From NCBI RefSeq assembly GCF_021513195.1, contig NZ_CP090974.1:1624001-1688000 (forward strand): a stretch of DNA of 64,000 nt, read 5' to 3'. This document shows positions 36,723 through 46,711 of this stretch, piece by piece. The DNA is from Shewanella sp. OMA3-2 (GTDB taxonomy: Bacteria; Pseudomonadota; Gammaproteobacteria; Enterobacterales; Shewanellaceae). The translations under genes and the position numbers were made by a program. The stretch's first letter is position 1. Each line of letters opens with the position of its first letter. The notes below the pieces were generated by a model. That model had not been told where the DNA came from, searched no databases, and saw only the letters and a program-made list of their open reading frames with translations.

Positions 36723-38552
36723 TTAATCTAGCCCTAAAAAACCGCCTGTTTGATGTGCCCAAAGTTGGCTATAAATACCGCCGCTGGCGATAAGTTCTTG
36801 GTGGCTACCTTGTTCAACTATTTTGCCTTTGTCTAACACGATTAATCTGTCCATCGCGGCTATGGTTGATAGTCTATGAGCAATAGCGATAACGGTTTTA
36901 CCTTCCATTAATTCATATAATGATTCTTGAATGGCCGCTTCAACTTCTGAGTCGAGTGCTGATGTGGCTTCATCTAAAAGCAAAATTGGGGCGTTTTTAA
37001 GTAGCACCCGAGCAATGGCGATACGTTGACGTTGTCCGCCTGACAGTTTTACACCGCGCTCACCGACTTGCGCGTCTAAGCCGACATTACCATGTGGATC
37101 TGTTAAGGCGGCAATAAACTCGGTGGCTTGTGCCTGTTGAATGGCTGCAACTAATTGTGCTTCGCTGGCATTAGGGTCACCATAAAGAATATTTTCACGG
37201 ATCGAGCGATGCAACAGCGATGTGTCCTGTGTCACCATACCGATATGAGCGCGTAATGAGTCCTGGGTAACATCCTTTAATCCTTGATGGTCAATTAAAA
37301 TCTCACCTTGTTCGATGTCATGAAAGCGCATTAATAAATTCACTAGGGTAGATTTACCCGCGCCTGAACGTCCTACTAAACCGACTTTTTCACCGGCTTT
37401 AATGTGTAAGTCTAACCCTTCAATTACCCCCGTTTTTTCCCCGTAATGAAAGCTAACCTGATTAAAATCAATCTGACCTTGGCTAACATTGAGCGGCTTG
37501 GCATCGACTTTATCTTCAATCAAAATAGACTTAGATAAGGTATTCATGCCATCTGTCACTGTGCCGATATTTTCAAATAATGAACTGATTTCCCACATTA
37601 TCCATTGAGACATGCCATTGAGTCGCAGCGCTAAACTGACCGCAATGGCAATTGCGCCGACTGTGATAGCATCGTCCGCCCATAGCCAAATAGAGACTGC
37701 AGCAATGGTGAAGGCTAAAATGTAGTTGATAATTTGTACCGATACGTTAATCACGGTTACCAAACGCATTTGGCCGTAAACAGTTTTTAAAAAAATCATC
37801 ATGCTGTCTTTGGCATACTCGGTTTCTTGCTGGGTATGAGAAAACAGTTTTACGGTGGATATATTGGTATAGCTGTCAACAATACGCCCAGTCATGGTTG
37901 AACGTGCATCGGCTTGTTCTGTGGCGATCGCTTTTAGTTTTGGCACCAGTTTCCATTGAATGGCCACATAGGCGGCTAACCAAATTAGCATTGGTAACAT
38001 TAAGCGTAAGTCAGCACTGGCTATCATGACTAACATTGAAGTGAAGTACACTAAAATGTATACCAATACATCCAGTAGCTTCATCACAGTTTCACGCACA
38101 GCAAGGGCTGTTTGCATGACTTTGGTGGCGACGCGACCTGCAAAGTCATCTTGGTAGAATGAAATACTTTGTTTTAATAGGTAACGGTGCGCCATCCAGC
38201 GGATAGCCATTGGATAGTTACCTAGTAAGGTTTGATACACAATTGATGCATGCAGCCAAACCAGAAACGGGATAATGACTAACACAATAATTGACATGGT
38301 GATTAACGTGTTACTTTCATCTTGCCATAATGTTTCGGGGTCTTTAGTGACCAGCCAGTCAACCAGTTGCCCCATAAAGCCAAAAAGGGACACTTCTAGC
38401 ATCGCCAATAGCGCCGTTAGCACTGACATGATAATTAATGGCCTGCCGAACCCTTTGGTATAATGACGGCAAAAAGCATATAAGCCTTTTGGCGGTTGAG
38501 TCGGTTCTTCTGGTGGCAAAGGTTGTACGAGTGATTCAAAAAATTTAAACAT
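36723..38552 (-). CDS. ABC transporter, fused permease and ATPase (exporter type)
   Basis: Half-transporter of 609 aa. The N-terminal transmembrane domain has about six helices (residues 35-345), the C-terminal ATPase has Walker A GRSGAGKST near 394, signature KLSGGQRQRIAIARV near 502, Walker B APILLLDEATSALD near 522 and the H-loop IAHRLSTIA. Works as a homodimer or with a partner. Substrate cannot be told; the layout resembles MsbA/MdlB-like lipid or drug exporters. Transcribed away from the Ada-AlkA gene; the two share a 215-nt divergent spacer. Confidence 0.92.
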   Translation of the reverse strand: MFKFFESLVQPLPPEEPTQPPKGLYAFCRHYTKGFGRPLIIMSVLTALLAMLEVSLFGFMGQLVDWLVTKDPETLWQDESNTLITMSIIVLVIIPFLVWLHASIVYQTLLGNYPMAIRWMAHRYLLKQSISFYQDDFAGRVATKVMQTALAVRETVMKLLDVLVYILVYFTSMLVMIASADLRLMLPMLIWLAAYVAIQWKLVPKLKAIATEQADARSTMTGRIVDSYTNISTVKLFSHTQQETEYAKDSMMIFLKTVYGQMRLVTVINVSVQIINYILAFTIAAVSIWLWADDAITVGAIAIAVSLALRLNGMSQWIMWEISSLFENIGTVTDGMNTLSKSILIEDKVDAKPLNVSQGQIDFNQVSFHYGEKTGVIEGLDLHIKAGEKVGLVGRSGAGKSTLVNLLMRFHDIEQGEILIDHQGLKDVTQDSLRAHIGMVTQDTSLLHRSIRENILYGDPNASEAQLVAAIQQAQATEFIAALTDPHGNVGLDAQVGERGVKLSGGQRQRIAIARVLLKNAPILLLDEATSALDSEVEAAIQESLYELMEGKTVIAIAHRLSTIAAMDRLIVLDKGKIVEQGSHQELIASGGIYSQLWAHQTGGFLGLD

Positions 38553-38767
38553 GCAAGGCTCTGGTTATTCTTAAATATTCTTTGTTGTTAGGATACCTCA
38601 AGTGATCAATAACCTCAGTATTATTTGCTGCTAATATGAATCGAAATATAAATGGCTGTGTTTGTGGTGGGTAAGTCAACTAGGCTTAGCGTGAGTGCCG
38701 ATTTCCGCTAGTGCAAAGTGGTTTGCTGACGTACAGTAGGCTTCTTATTAATTCTACAGGTTTCATT

Positions 38768-40324
38768 GTGGCTATTCTTCCCGAACATGATTGCACTATT
38801 TTGGCAGAGGTTTGTCGTCAAGCTAGGCTTAGCCGTGATGCGCGATTTGATGGTCAATTTTATACTGGCGTTTTTAGCACGGGTATTTATTGCCGCTCTA
38901 TTTGTCCTGCGTCACCGCCCCATGAGAGAAATGTTCGTTACTTTGATAGCTCAATAAAAGCCGCTAATCATGGCTTACGTCCATGCTTACGTTGTCGACC
39001 AGATAGCGCACCTCATTCTTATGCCTGGATTGGCACTCAAACCACATTGCAGCGAGCGATAAAGCTGATTGATAATGGCGCTATGTCGGGTGAATCGGCG
39101 CTTAGTGTTGAGCAGTTATCCGATAAACTTGGTATTAGCAGCCGCTATTTAGTGAAATTATTTAGTCAATATTTTGGCACATCACCAAAGCAATATGCCT
39201 TATATCAACAAGTGATGTTTGCTAAAAGATTATTACACCAAACGAGATTACCGATAACCGAAGTTGCACTTGCATCAGGGTTTAATAGTATTCGCAGTTT
39301 TAATGAAACGTTTAAGAAAGCACTACAATTAACGCCTACTGCGCTTAGAAAAGGTCTAAATAAGGTCTCTGTTAATAAAAGCGAAGAAATAGTTCAAACA
39401 GCATCGACACTTAAGCACAGCAATGATCAAAAAGATGACATTAACACTTGCGCAAGCATTACATTAAAACTCAGTTATCGCCCTCCATTAAACTGGTCTG
39501 CAATGCATGATTTTTATCATTTAAGGCAAGTTACCAATATGGAGTGGTTGGCTGAGAATGTTTATGGTCGAAGTTTTAATCTTAATGGTGTTAAAGGTAT
39601 ATTGCAGCTCAAGCACATAAAGACTCAGTCTTTGTTTGAACTAACCGTAAAATTTGTGCAACCAGAGGATTCGCGTTACTTAGCCGCAGTGGTGAATGCT
39701 GTTAGAAAGATGCTTGACCTAGATGCAGACATGTTGACTATTGAACGCCAACTGAAAAGTATTAAGGCTATCGATATTAATGCTGTTGTATTAAAGCCAG
39801 GGTTAAGAATACCGGCCACGTTTTCGGTGTTTGAAGCGGCATGTCGAGCTGTGCTTGGTCAACAAGTTAGCGTGGTACAAGCCTCTAAATTGCTCAATAC
39901 CTTAGTTGAACATTATGGTGAGCGTATAATGCTTGATCAGCAAACGTTTCGCTTGTTCCCGACACCTGAAGCTATTGCAAGTGCTAGCCTAGATGAACTT
40001 AACATGCCAGGAGCAAGAAAGTTAGCCTTAAATGGGCTCGGTCAGTTTGTGAATGATCATCCGCAATCTTCACCACTGGATTGGCTTAATGTTAAAGGTA
40101 TTGGCCCCTGGACTGTCGCCTATGCGCAAATGCGCGGTGAAAGTCAGTCTAATATATTGCTAACTGGCGATCTTGTTATCAAAAACCGCTTAAACGCATT
40201 ATGTAACAAGGGCGGTATTAGCATTGAAACCGTCAAACAATATCAACAGTTGGCAGATCAGGTTGCTGAGCAAGCTGCACCATGGGGCAGCTACTTAACG
40301 TTTCAGTTATGGTCAGCCGAGTAA
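38768..40324 (+). CDS. Ada-AlkA fusion: methyl-sensing regulator / 3-methyladenine glycosylase
   Basis: 518 aa from the GTG at 38768 (MAILPEHDCTILAEV); the upstream frame to 38711 has no support. Domain order: Ada-type zinc domain with four Cys (GIYCRSICP and PCLRCRPD), AraC-type helix-turn-helix (about 100-195: LSVEQLSDKLGISSRYL), then AlkA N-domain and HhH-GPD glycosylase (about 235-515; VLGQQVSVVQASKL, VKGIGPWTVAYAQMRG with the catalytic Asp in GDLVIKN following). Senses methylphosphotriesters and removes alkylated bases. Precedes ogt, giving a two-gene alkylation repair unit. Confidence 0.92.
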   Translation: MAILPEHDCTILAEVCRQARLSRDARFDGQFYTGVFSTGIYCRSICPASPPHERNVRYFDSSIKAANHGLRPCLRCRPDSAPHSYAWIGTQTTLQRAIKLIDNGAMSGESALSVEQLSDKLGISSRYLVKLFSQYFGTSPKQYALYQQVMFAKRLLHQTRLPITEVALASGFNSIRSFNETFKKALQLTPTALRKGLNKVSVNKSEEIVQTASTLKHSNDQKDDINTCASITLKLSYRPPLNWSAMHDFYHLRQVTNMEWLAENVYGRSFNLNGVKGILQLKHIKTQSLFELTVKFVQPEDSRYLAAVVNAVRKMLDLDADMLTIERQLKSIKAIDINAVVLKPGLRIPATFSVFEAACRAVLGQQVSVVQASKLLNTLVEHYGERIMLDQQTFRLFPTPEAIASASLDELNMPGARKLALNGLGQFVNDHPQSSPLDWLNVKGIGPWTVAYAQMRGESQSNILLTGDLVIKNRLNALCNKGGISIETVKQYQQLADQVAEQAAPWGSYLTFQLWSAE

Positions 40325-40431
40325 AATTGCGGCGACTTAATATCGATGCAGTTTAATGTAGATGCTATTTAGTTTTAGTGCGGCTTCATTAAAGCTCGCC
40401 AAGATTTAATTTACACTAGGGATAAATAACC

Positions 40432-40995
40432 ATGGTTAATCAATATCAGCCGCCAGTATTAGCAGTTAATTTAACCAGCCCAGTAGGCCTGTTGTCAGTA
40501 AAAGCCTCAAGCGAAGGGCTGACTCATTTGACGGTTGTTGATATTGACCGCAAGTCAGCTGACGTTGAAATATTTGAGCAGGTTATTGAGCTTGAATTCA
40601 ATAATGAGCAATCAGATGTGCTAAAACCACAACAAAAACATCAGGCTTTGCAACACATAAACAAGGTTCATCAGCAGTTAACCGAATACTTTGGCGGGAA
40701 ACGAAAGATGTTTGAGTTATCACTCGCGCCTAAGGGCACTGTATTTCAGCATCAAGTTTGGCAAGCGTTATCAGCCATGCACTATGGTGAGGTTTGCAGT
40801 TACAGCGACATTGCTAATGGTATAAATCGCCCTAAAGCGGTCAGGGCTGTTGGGGCCGCAAATGGGGCAAACCCGATTGCAATAATCGTCCCGTGTCATA
40901 GGGTTATTGGTAAAAGTGGTAAATTAACCGGCTATGCCTATGGATTAGCGATGAAGCAGTTTTTATTGGCGTTAGAGATTAAATATCAAAACTAA
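40432..40995 (+). CDS. ogt: Methylated-DNA--protein-cysteine methyltransferase
   Basis: Suicide repair enzyme of 187 aa that takes the methyl group of O6-methylguanine onto Cys155 in AIIVPCHRVIGKSG. GTVFQHQVWQALSAMHYGE and SYSDIANGINRPKAVRAVG are the DNA-binding helix and arginine finger. The N-terminus has a longer linker (about residues 40-70) than Escherichia Ogt. Follows the Ada-AlkA fusion after 107 nt; the fusion lacks this methyltransferase domain, so the two genes together cover what Ada, AlkA and Ogt do. Confidence 0.94.
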   Translation: MVNQYQPPVLAVNLTSPVGLLSVKASSEGLTHLTVVDIDRKSADVEIFEQVIELEFNNEQSDVLKPQQKHQALQHINKVHQQLTEYFGGKRKMFELSLAPKGTVFQHQVWQALSAMHYGEVCSYSDIANGINRPKAVRAVGAANGANPIAIIVPCHRVIGKSGKLTGYAYGLAMKQFLLALEIKYQN

Positions 40996-41037
40996 GACGC
41001 CTGGTGAGACTTTGTCAGGAATGAATTAATAGAAAAG

Positions 41038-42036
41038 CTAGATCCGGCCCAGAAGCATTGCCGGGATGACGATAGTTAGACATTGCGCCATCCTTGAGGC
41101 TATTCTATTTCGTGAACCTGAGACTATTCTATTACGTCATCCCCGAGATCTGTTATCGGGGATCTGGTTTTAAATACTTTGTATGAATACTCGCTCCTGG
41201 CCCAGAAGCATTACCGGGATGACGATAGTTCGACATTGCTGGGATGACGATAGTTAGACATTGCGTCATCCTTGAGGCTATTTTATTTCGTGAACCTGAG
41301 ACTATTCTATTACGTCATCCCCGAGATCTGTTATCGGGGATCTGGTTTTAAATACTTTGTATGAATACTCGCTCCTGGCCCAGAAGCATTGCCGGGATGA
41401 CGGTAGCTCGACATTGCGTAATCCTTGAGGCTATTCTATTACGTCATCCCCGAGATCTGTTATCGGGGATCTGGTTTTAAATACTTTGTATGAATACTCG
41501 CTCCTGGCCCAGAAGCATTACCAGGATGACGGTAGCTAGATATTGCCGGGATGACGATAGTTCGACATTGCGTCATCCTTGAGGCTATTCTATTTCGTGA
41601 ACCTGAGACTATTCTATTACGTCATCCCCGAGATCTGTTATCGGGGATCTGGTTTTAAATACTTTGTATGAATACTCGCTCCCGGCCCAGAAGCATTACC
41701 GGGATGACGGTAGCTAGATATTGCTGGGATGATGGTAGTTCGACATTACCGAGATGATGGTAGCTCGACATTGCGTCATCCTTGAGGCTATTTTATTTCG
41801 TGAACCTGAGGCTATTCTATTACGTCATCCCCGAGATCTGTTATCGGGGATCTGGTTTTAAATACTTTGTATGAATACTCGCTCCTGGCCCAGAAGCATT
41901 GCCGGGATGACGATAGTTCGATATTACCGGGATGACGATAGTTAGACATTGCGCCATCCTTGAGGCTATTCTATTTCGTGAACCTGAGACTATTCTATTA
42001 CGTCATCCCCGAGATCTGTTATCGGGGATCTGGTTT
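41038..42036. repeat. REP/BIME-like repeat array (e), six units over 1 kb
   Basis: CGTCATCCCCGAGATCTG occurs at 41135, 41313, 41442, 41620, 41823 and 42001 (about 130, 178 or 203 nt apart). Each is followed by GGGGATCTGG, a linker TTTTAAATACTTTGTATGAA, then GGCCCAGAAGCATTRCCGGGATGACG. Unit length varies by gain of a 25-nt GATAGTTCGACATTGCCGGGAT-type block (203) or loss of a 48-nt segment (130). The gap 40996-42199 contains no gene. Confidence 0.95.
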
Positions 42037-42199
42037 GTTATTTCCTATTTAAAGTATTTTCGATAATGTCGTCGCTCTTTCTAAATTTTAGAATGGTATT
42101 ATCAGCTTACAAAACCGCACTCAGCTTAGTGAATTATTTCAGACTTCACCTACAAACTAATGTAAAATTGCGGTTTACCCAAATTAATTGAATTGATAC

Positions 42200-43476
42200 A
42201 TGACCCAAACTGCTACTTTTACTGATTTTGGCTTATCTGCGCCTTTGCTAGCGCGGCTTGTTGAGCTAAATTATACCTCCCCAACACCGGTGCAAGCAGC
42301 GACAATTCCGGCGTTATTGCAAGGTCAGGATATTCTTGCCGGAGCAAATACCGGTTCAGGTAAAACAGCTGCGTTTGCATTACCTATCATTCAACATTTA
42401 AGCCTTGCCACCAAAAAAAGTACCTCAAAAAATAATAATGTCAGTTGCTTAGTGTTGGTGCCAACGCGTGAGCTAGCTAAGCAGGTGGCCGATAGTTTTC
42501 AGTCTTACGCAAGTCATTTAAATGGCTTGATTAAAACCGTGGCTATTTATGGTGGGGTGTCAGTTAATACCCAAATGTTAGCTTTGCGTGGTGGTGCGGA
42601 TGTTGTCGTTGCGACGCCAGGGCGATTACTCGATTTACTGTCTTCAAATGCACTTAAGTTAAATACAGTTTCGCATTTAGTGCTGGATGAAGCTGATCGC
42701 ATGTTAAGCCTTGGTTTTACCGAAGAGTTAAATCAAGTATTAGCGTTAATGCCAAAACGTAAACAAACATTATTATTTTCGGCGACATTTCCCGAAGATG
42801 TTCAAACCTTAGCTTCATCATTGCTGACTAAGCCACTTGAAATACAATTGCAAAGTGCTGAAGCGAGCACTCTGGTGCAACGTGTTTTTACTGTAAACCG
42901 TGAATCTAAAACAGCTTTGTTAGCGCATTTGATCAATGAAAATCAATGGCGCCAAGCGCTTATTTTTGTGAATGCTAAAAATACCTGTAATCATTTAGCG
43001 CAAAAATTGGCTAAAAGAGGCATTAATGCTGAAGTGTTTCACGGCGATAAAGCTCAGGGTGCAAGAAATCGTGTATTAGAAGCTTTCAAATTGTCTGAAA
43101 TTGATGTATTAATTGCCACCGACATAGCAGCTCGCGGTATTGATATTGAAAAACTACCTGTGGTGATTAATTTTGACTTGCCACGTAGTCCCGCTGATTA
43201 TATGCACCGTATTGGTCGAAGTGGCCGAGCTGGTGAAGTGGGTTTAGCCATTAGCTTGCTTTGTCATGATGATTATCATCATTTTTCAGTAATAGAGAAA
43301 AAAATCAAATTCGCCTTGAACGTGAGCAAATAGCTGGCTTTGAGGCTGATGAAGAAATGCCATTAAGCGCGCAAATCGTTAAACCAATGGCTAAGCCGGC
43401 AGGAACGGGAAAAAAGAAGCGTAATAAACTTCCTCCTGAAAATGTAAATGTTTGGTCTAAAAACGAAATTAAGTAG
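42200..43476 (+). CDS. DEAD-box RNA helicase, RhlE-like (frameshifted as sequenced)
   Basis: ATP-dependent RNA helicase. Q motif FTDFGLSAP...YTSPTPVQ, Walker A ANTGSGKTAAF, PTRELAKQ, DEAD in LVLDEADRMLSLGF, SAT in LLFSATFPE, and motif VI MHRIGRSGRAGE are all present. The frame shifts -1 in an A7 tract at 43298-43304; with one more A the protein reads VIEKKNQIRLEREQIAGFEAD and runs to the stop at 43474-43476, about 425 aa with a Lys-rich tail (GTGKKKRNKLPPEN). As sequenced it ends early at 43333. Confidence 0.93.
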
Positions 43477-43483
43477 TAGGTAT

Positions 43484-43963
43484 ATGAAACAAGTTTTTTG
43501 GTTAATAGATGGGCAACTTGCAGGACGTAGTGGTCCCAATAAAGATGCATGGGATTTAACAGAGTTAAAGGCCGCAGGGTTTGGTGCGATAGCCTCTCTG
43601 AATGATGGTGCTATGTGTGACACACAAGCTATGGCTGATTTAGGTATAGCGCATCAAGTATTTAACTTACCTGATAATATTCCACCTGTTGAAAGTGATG
43701 TTGAAATTTGTGCTGAAATTATGCCTAAGGTATTAGCATTTATTCGTCAGGCTGAATCGGAAAATAAAGCAGTATTACTACATTGCCGTTCGGGGATTAA
43801 TCGTACCGAACTTATGATGGCGTATTATTTAATGGAAAATGGTGCTGCACCTGTGCATGCAGTGAGTCAGGTACGCAATGCCAGTGGATTAGCGTTTGAC
43901 GCTGAAGGCTGGGACCAGTTTGTTTACGACGTGTTATACAGATTACAAAGTTCATCTAACTAA
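43484..43963 (+). CDS. Dual-specificity/tyrosine phosphatase-like protein
   Basis: 159 aa from the ATG at 43484 (MKQVFWLIDGQLAGRSGP); the longer frame from 43448 reads into the helicase tail. The CX5R active site is LLHCRSGINRT with Cys101 and Arg107, preceded by a WPD-type region NLPDNIPPVESD. Cytoplasmic. Substrate unknown. It lies 7 nt after the restored helicase stop and may be co-transcribed. Confidence 0.88.
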   Translation: MKQVFWLIDGQLAGRSGPNKDAWDLTELKAAGFGAIASLNDGAMCDTQAMADLGIAHQVFNLPDNIPPVESDVEICAEIMPKVLAFIRQAESENKAVLLHCRSGINRTELMMAYYLMENGAAPVHAVSQVRNASGLAFDAEGWDQFVYDVLYRLQSSSN

Positions 43964-43983
43964 TTATTTGTATTGGTTAGAAT

Positions 43984-44060
43984 AAAGGAATACTTAACAG
44001 TTCAATGCTGAGTCGGTTTATTCATGATTCTGTACTGTTCTGCTGAGTATTCCTTTTTTA
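43984..44060 (+). terminator. Probable terminator with long branched hairpin
   Basis: AAAGGAATACT (43984-43994) pairs perfectly with AGTATTCCTTT (44046-44056), followed by T residues. The ~50-nt loop holds further pairing (AACAG with CTGTT). Confidence 0.7.
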
Positions 44061-44248
44061 TTGGATGTCACCTTCTGAGGCAATATCCATTTTACTTAAC
44101 GATTATCTCCAAATGGTATTGAAATAGTCATTTATTCTTTTTTGCTATATTTTTTCAAATAGAAAATTGAATCGATAGCACAATAATGACAACCATTTAC
44201 TGCTATATTGTCAAAGTAGTCATTTTATATTTTTAGTGAGGACACTCA

Positions 44249-45175
44249 ATGGCATCAAAGGTTAGTAAAGCAAGTCAATCACAAGGATTGCTCTTGTTTC
44301 ATTTAAATCAGAGTCAATTGTTTGCATTGGGCACATTAAAAATTCGTGAGTTGGTGCCTTTTACTGCATTGACAAAAATCCCTAATTCTCATCCTAGTAT
44401 TATGGGCGCAGCGGCTGTGCGTGGTGGTACTATTCCGGTTATCGATATGGCCGCAGGTATTGGATTTAGACCGATTGATGAAAGTGAATTAAAAAATTGT
44501 TTTATTATTATTACTGACTGCCAGCGAATGGTGATTGGTTTTGTTGTGCGTGCAATAGACAAAATTATTGAATGTAATTGGCGCGATATTGAACCGCCGG
44601 CGACTAATTTAGGCAAGAACGCCTTTTTAACGGGAGTCACGCGTTTTGAAGGTCAGTTAGTGCAATTGTTAGATGTTGAGTTATTACTATCAAAAATCTT
44701 CCCGCATGACCCATCAGTTAACCGTGCCATTTTGACCGATGTGCAACGTGAAAAACTCAAACCTTTGCGTATTTTAATTGTTGATGACTCAAAAGTTGCC
44801 CGTAAGCAGCTATCCGATGCATTAGATTCAATGAATATTGCCTACCAAGTGACATCTAATGGCCAAGAAGCATTAACTATGATGGTTGATGCGGCAAAAG
44901 AGCGCAGACCAGTAGACTTACTGGTGAGTGACATAGAAATGCCTGGTCTTGATGGATATGAGTTATCATTTGAGGTCAAAGATAATCCCGACATTGCTAA
45001 AGCTTATATTATTTTACATACCTCGCTTTCAAGTGAAATTAGTTTAAGCCAAGCTAAGCAAGTTGGTGCTAATGAAGCGTTAACTAAGTTTGATGCCAAA
45101 GAGCTGATTGAAGCCATGCTTCGTGGTGCAAAATATCTTAGCGATACAGCAAACTTGGTTAAATCCCCCCGTTAG
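44249..45175 (+). CDS. cheV: Chemotaxis coupling protein CheV
   Basis: Adaptor linking chemoreceptors and CheA, with its own receiver domain. 308 aa: CheW-like domain at about 10-155 (LLLFHLNQSQLFALGTLKIRE, VRGGTIPVIDMA, GVTRFEGQLVQLLDVE), receiver at about 175-300 with the acidic pair in ILIVDDSKVARKQL, phospho-acceptor Asp228 in LLVSDIEMPGLDGYEL and Lys in LTKFDAKEL. Monocistronic after a terminator. Paralogues are common in motile Shewanella. Confidence 0.94.
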   Translation: MASKVSKASQSQGLLLFHLNQSQLFALGTLKIRELVPFTALTKIPNSHPSIMGAAAVRGGTIPVIDMAAGIGFRPIDESELKNCFIIITDCQRMVIGFVVRAIDKIIECNWRDIEPPATNLGKNAFLTGVTRFEGQLVQLLDVELLLSKIFPHDPSVNRAILTDVQREKLKPLRILIVDDSKVARKQLSDALDSMNIAYQVTSNGQEALTMMVDAAKERRPVDLLVSDIEMPGLDGYELSFEVKDNPDIAKAYIILHTSLSSEISLSQAKQVGANEALTKFDAKELIEAMLRGAKYLSDTANLVKSPR

Positions 45176-45319
45176 CATGTTTAATTTATGTGGCTAACAT
45201 GGAAGTTTAGGGTAATTTCTGCATCAATTTAACGTCTTTGCTAGACTTTGCCCGTCGCATCCTGATATACAGACCCCAGTAAGTAAATCAATAATAATAA
45301 ATAATGTTAAGGTAAAGTA

Positions 45320-46546
45320 ATGAATCAAAACACATCACTGTTTGCACGTATTGCTAATGGTAGCTTAGTACTACAAATTATTGGCGGGATCATTTTTGGC
45401 GTTATCCTTGCCTCTGTGTCAAGCGAAGCCGCAGGGCAGGTTGCTTTTTTAGGTGATCTATTTGTCGGCGCATTAAAAGCTATTGCACCTATTTTAGTGT
45501 TCGTTTTAGTCGCATCATCTATTGCGAATCAAAAGAAAGACAGCCAAACCAATATGCGTCCAATTATCATGCTGTATTTGATTGGTACTTTAGCCGCAGC
45601 GATTACCGCGGTTATGTTCAGTTTCATGTTTCCAACCACATTATTATTAGCCACAGGTATTGAAGGTTCTAACCCTCCACAGGGGATTGGCGAAGTACTA
45701 AATACTTTAATGTTTAAAGTGGTTGATAATCCGGTTAATGCATTAATGACAGGTAATTATATTGGCATTTTAGCCTGGGGCATTGGCTTAGGTGTGGCAA
45801 TGCACCATGCAAGTGAGTCAAGCAAACGTATGTTATCTGATATAAGCGATGGCGTGTCGACCATTGTACGGTTTGTTATTCGTTTAGCGCCTATTGGTAT
45901 TTTCGGTTTAGTTGCGGCAACTTTTGCCACCACGGGCTTTGCAGCGTTAGCCTGGTACGGTCAACTATTGTTGGTGCTAGTTGGCGCTATGTTGTTTATT
46001 GCATTGGTGGTAAATCCACTAATTGTATACATTAAAATTAAACGTAACCCTTACCCACTGGTATTAAAATGCTTACGTTCAAGTGGCGTTACCGCGTTTT
46101 TCACCCGTTCAAGTGCCGCTAATATTCCAGTTAATATGGCCTTGTGTGAAGAGTTAAAGCTGCATAAAGATACTTATTCAGTGTCAATTCCACTGGGCGC
46201 CACTGTTAACATGGGTGGGGCTGCGATTACGATTACAGTACTGACTTTAGCTGCTGTTAATACCTTAGGAATTCAAATTGATATTATGACGGCAATTTTA
46301 CTCAGTGTCGTTGCTGCAGTATCTGCTTGTGGCGCATCAGGTGTTGCTGGTGGCTCGTTATTGCTAATCCCTTTGGCATGTAGCCTATTTGGTATTTCAA
46401 ATGATGTCGCTATGCAAGTTGTTGCGGTTGGCTTTATTATTGGGGTTATTCAAGACTCTGCTGAAACAGCCTTAAATAGTTCAACTGATGTGGTGTTTAC
46501 CGCTGCGGCTTGTGAAGCGGCGGAGAATAAAGCAAATCTAGTTTAA
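45320..46546 (+). CDS. sstT: Na+/serine-threonine symporter SstT
   Basis: Inner-membrane dicarboxylate/amino-acid:cation symporter family protein of 408 aa, the usual length. Eight or more hydrophobic segments; [36 protein letters not shown] and [18 protein letters not shown] are the family's HP1/HP2 and TM7 motifs. The SRSSA-type Ser-rich loop reads TRSSAAN as in SstT. AAGGTAAAG precedes the ATG. Monocistronic; ends at a perfect terminator. Confidence 0.95.
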   Translation: MNQNTSLFARIANGSLVLQIIGGIIFGVILASVSSEAAGQVAFLGDLFVGALKAIAPILVFVLVASSIANQKKDSQTNMRPIIMLYLIGTLAAAITAVMFSFMFPTTLLLATGIEGSNPPQGIGEVLNTLMFKVVDNPVNALMTGNYIGILAWGIGLGVAMHHASESSKRMLSDISDGVSTIVRFVIRLAPIGIFGLVAATFATTGFAALAWYGQLLLVLVGAMLFIALVVNPLIVYIKIKRNPYPLVLKCLRSSGVTAFFTRSSAANIPVNMALCEELKLHKDTYSVSIPLGATVNMGGAAITITVLTLAAVNTLGIQIDIMTAILLSVVAAVSACGASGVAGGSLLLIPLACSLFGISNDVAMQVVAVGFIIGVIQDSAETALNSSTDVVFTAAACEAAENKANLV

Positions 46547-46640
46547 TCGCTATGTTATTGCGTTTTTTATATTCAACAGACCCCGATACAATGATGCTAA
46601 TGTCATAATAGTCATGTAATAGTGTTGATGTATTTGAAAC

Positions 46641-46674
46641 AAAAATGCCGCCCCTAAAAAGGGGCGGCATTTTT
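46641..46674. terminator. Bidirectional terminator sstT / rluA
   Basis: Perfect 14-bp stem AAAAATGCCGCCCC / GGGGCGGCATTTTT with a 6-base TAAAAA loop. It lies between the convergent ends of sstT and rluA, and has T-runs on both strands. Confidence 0.94.
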
Positions 46675-46711
46675 ATTGGAATAAGCAGGTTAAATCACGA
46701 ACCAAGAGGTG

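Noticed and set aside
38711..38767. N-terminal extension of the Ada-AlkA protein
   Set aside because: The extra 19 codons are not Ada-like and lack a start signal; the GTG at 38768 begins directly before the conserved domain.
41038..42036. CRISPR array
   Set aside because: Repeats are 130-203 nt apart with conserved linkers instead of unique spacers, the core is a palindrome with flanking arms, and no cas genes are near.
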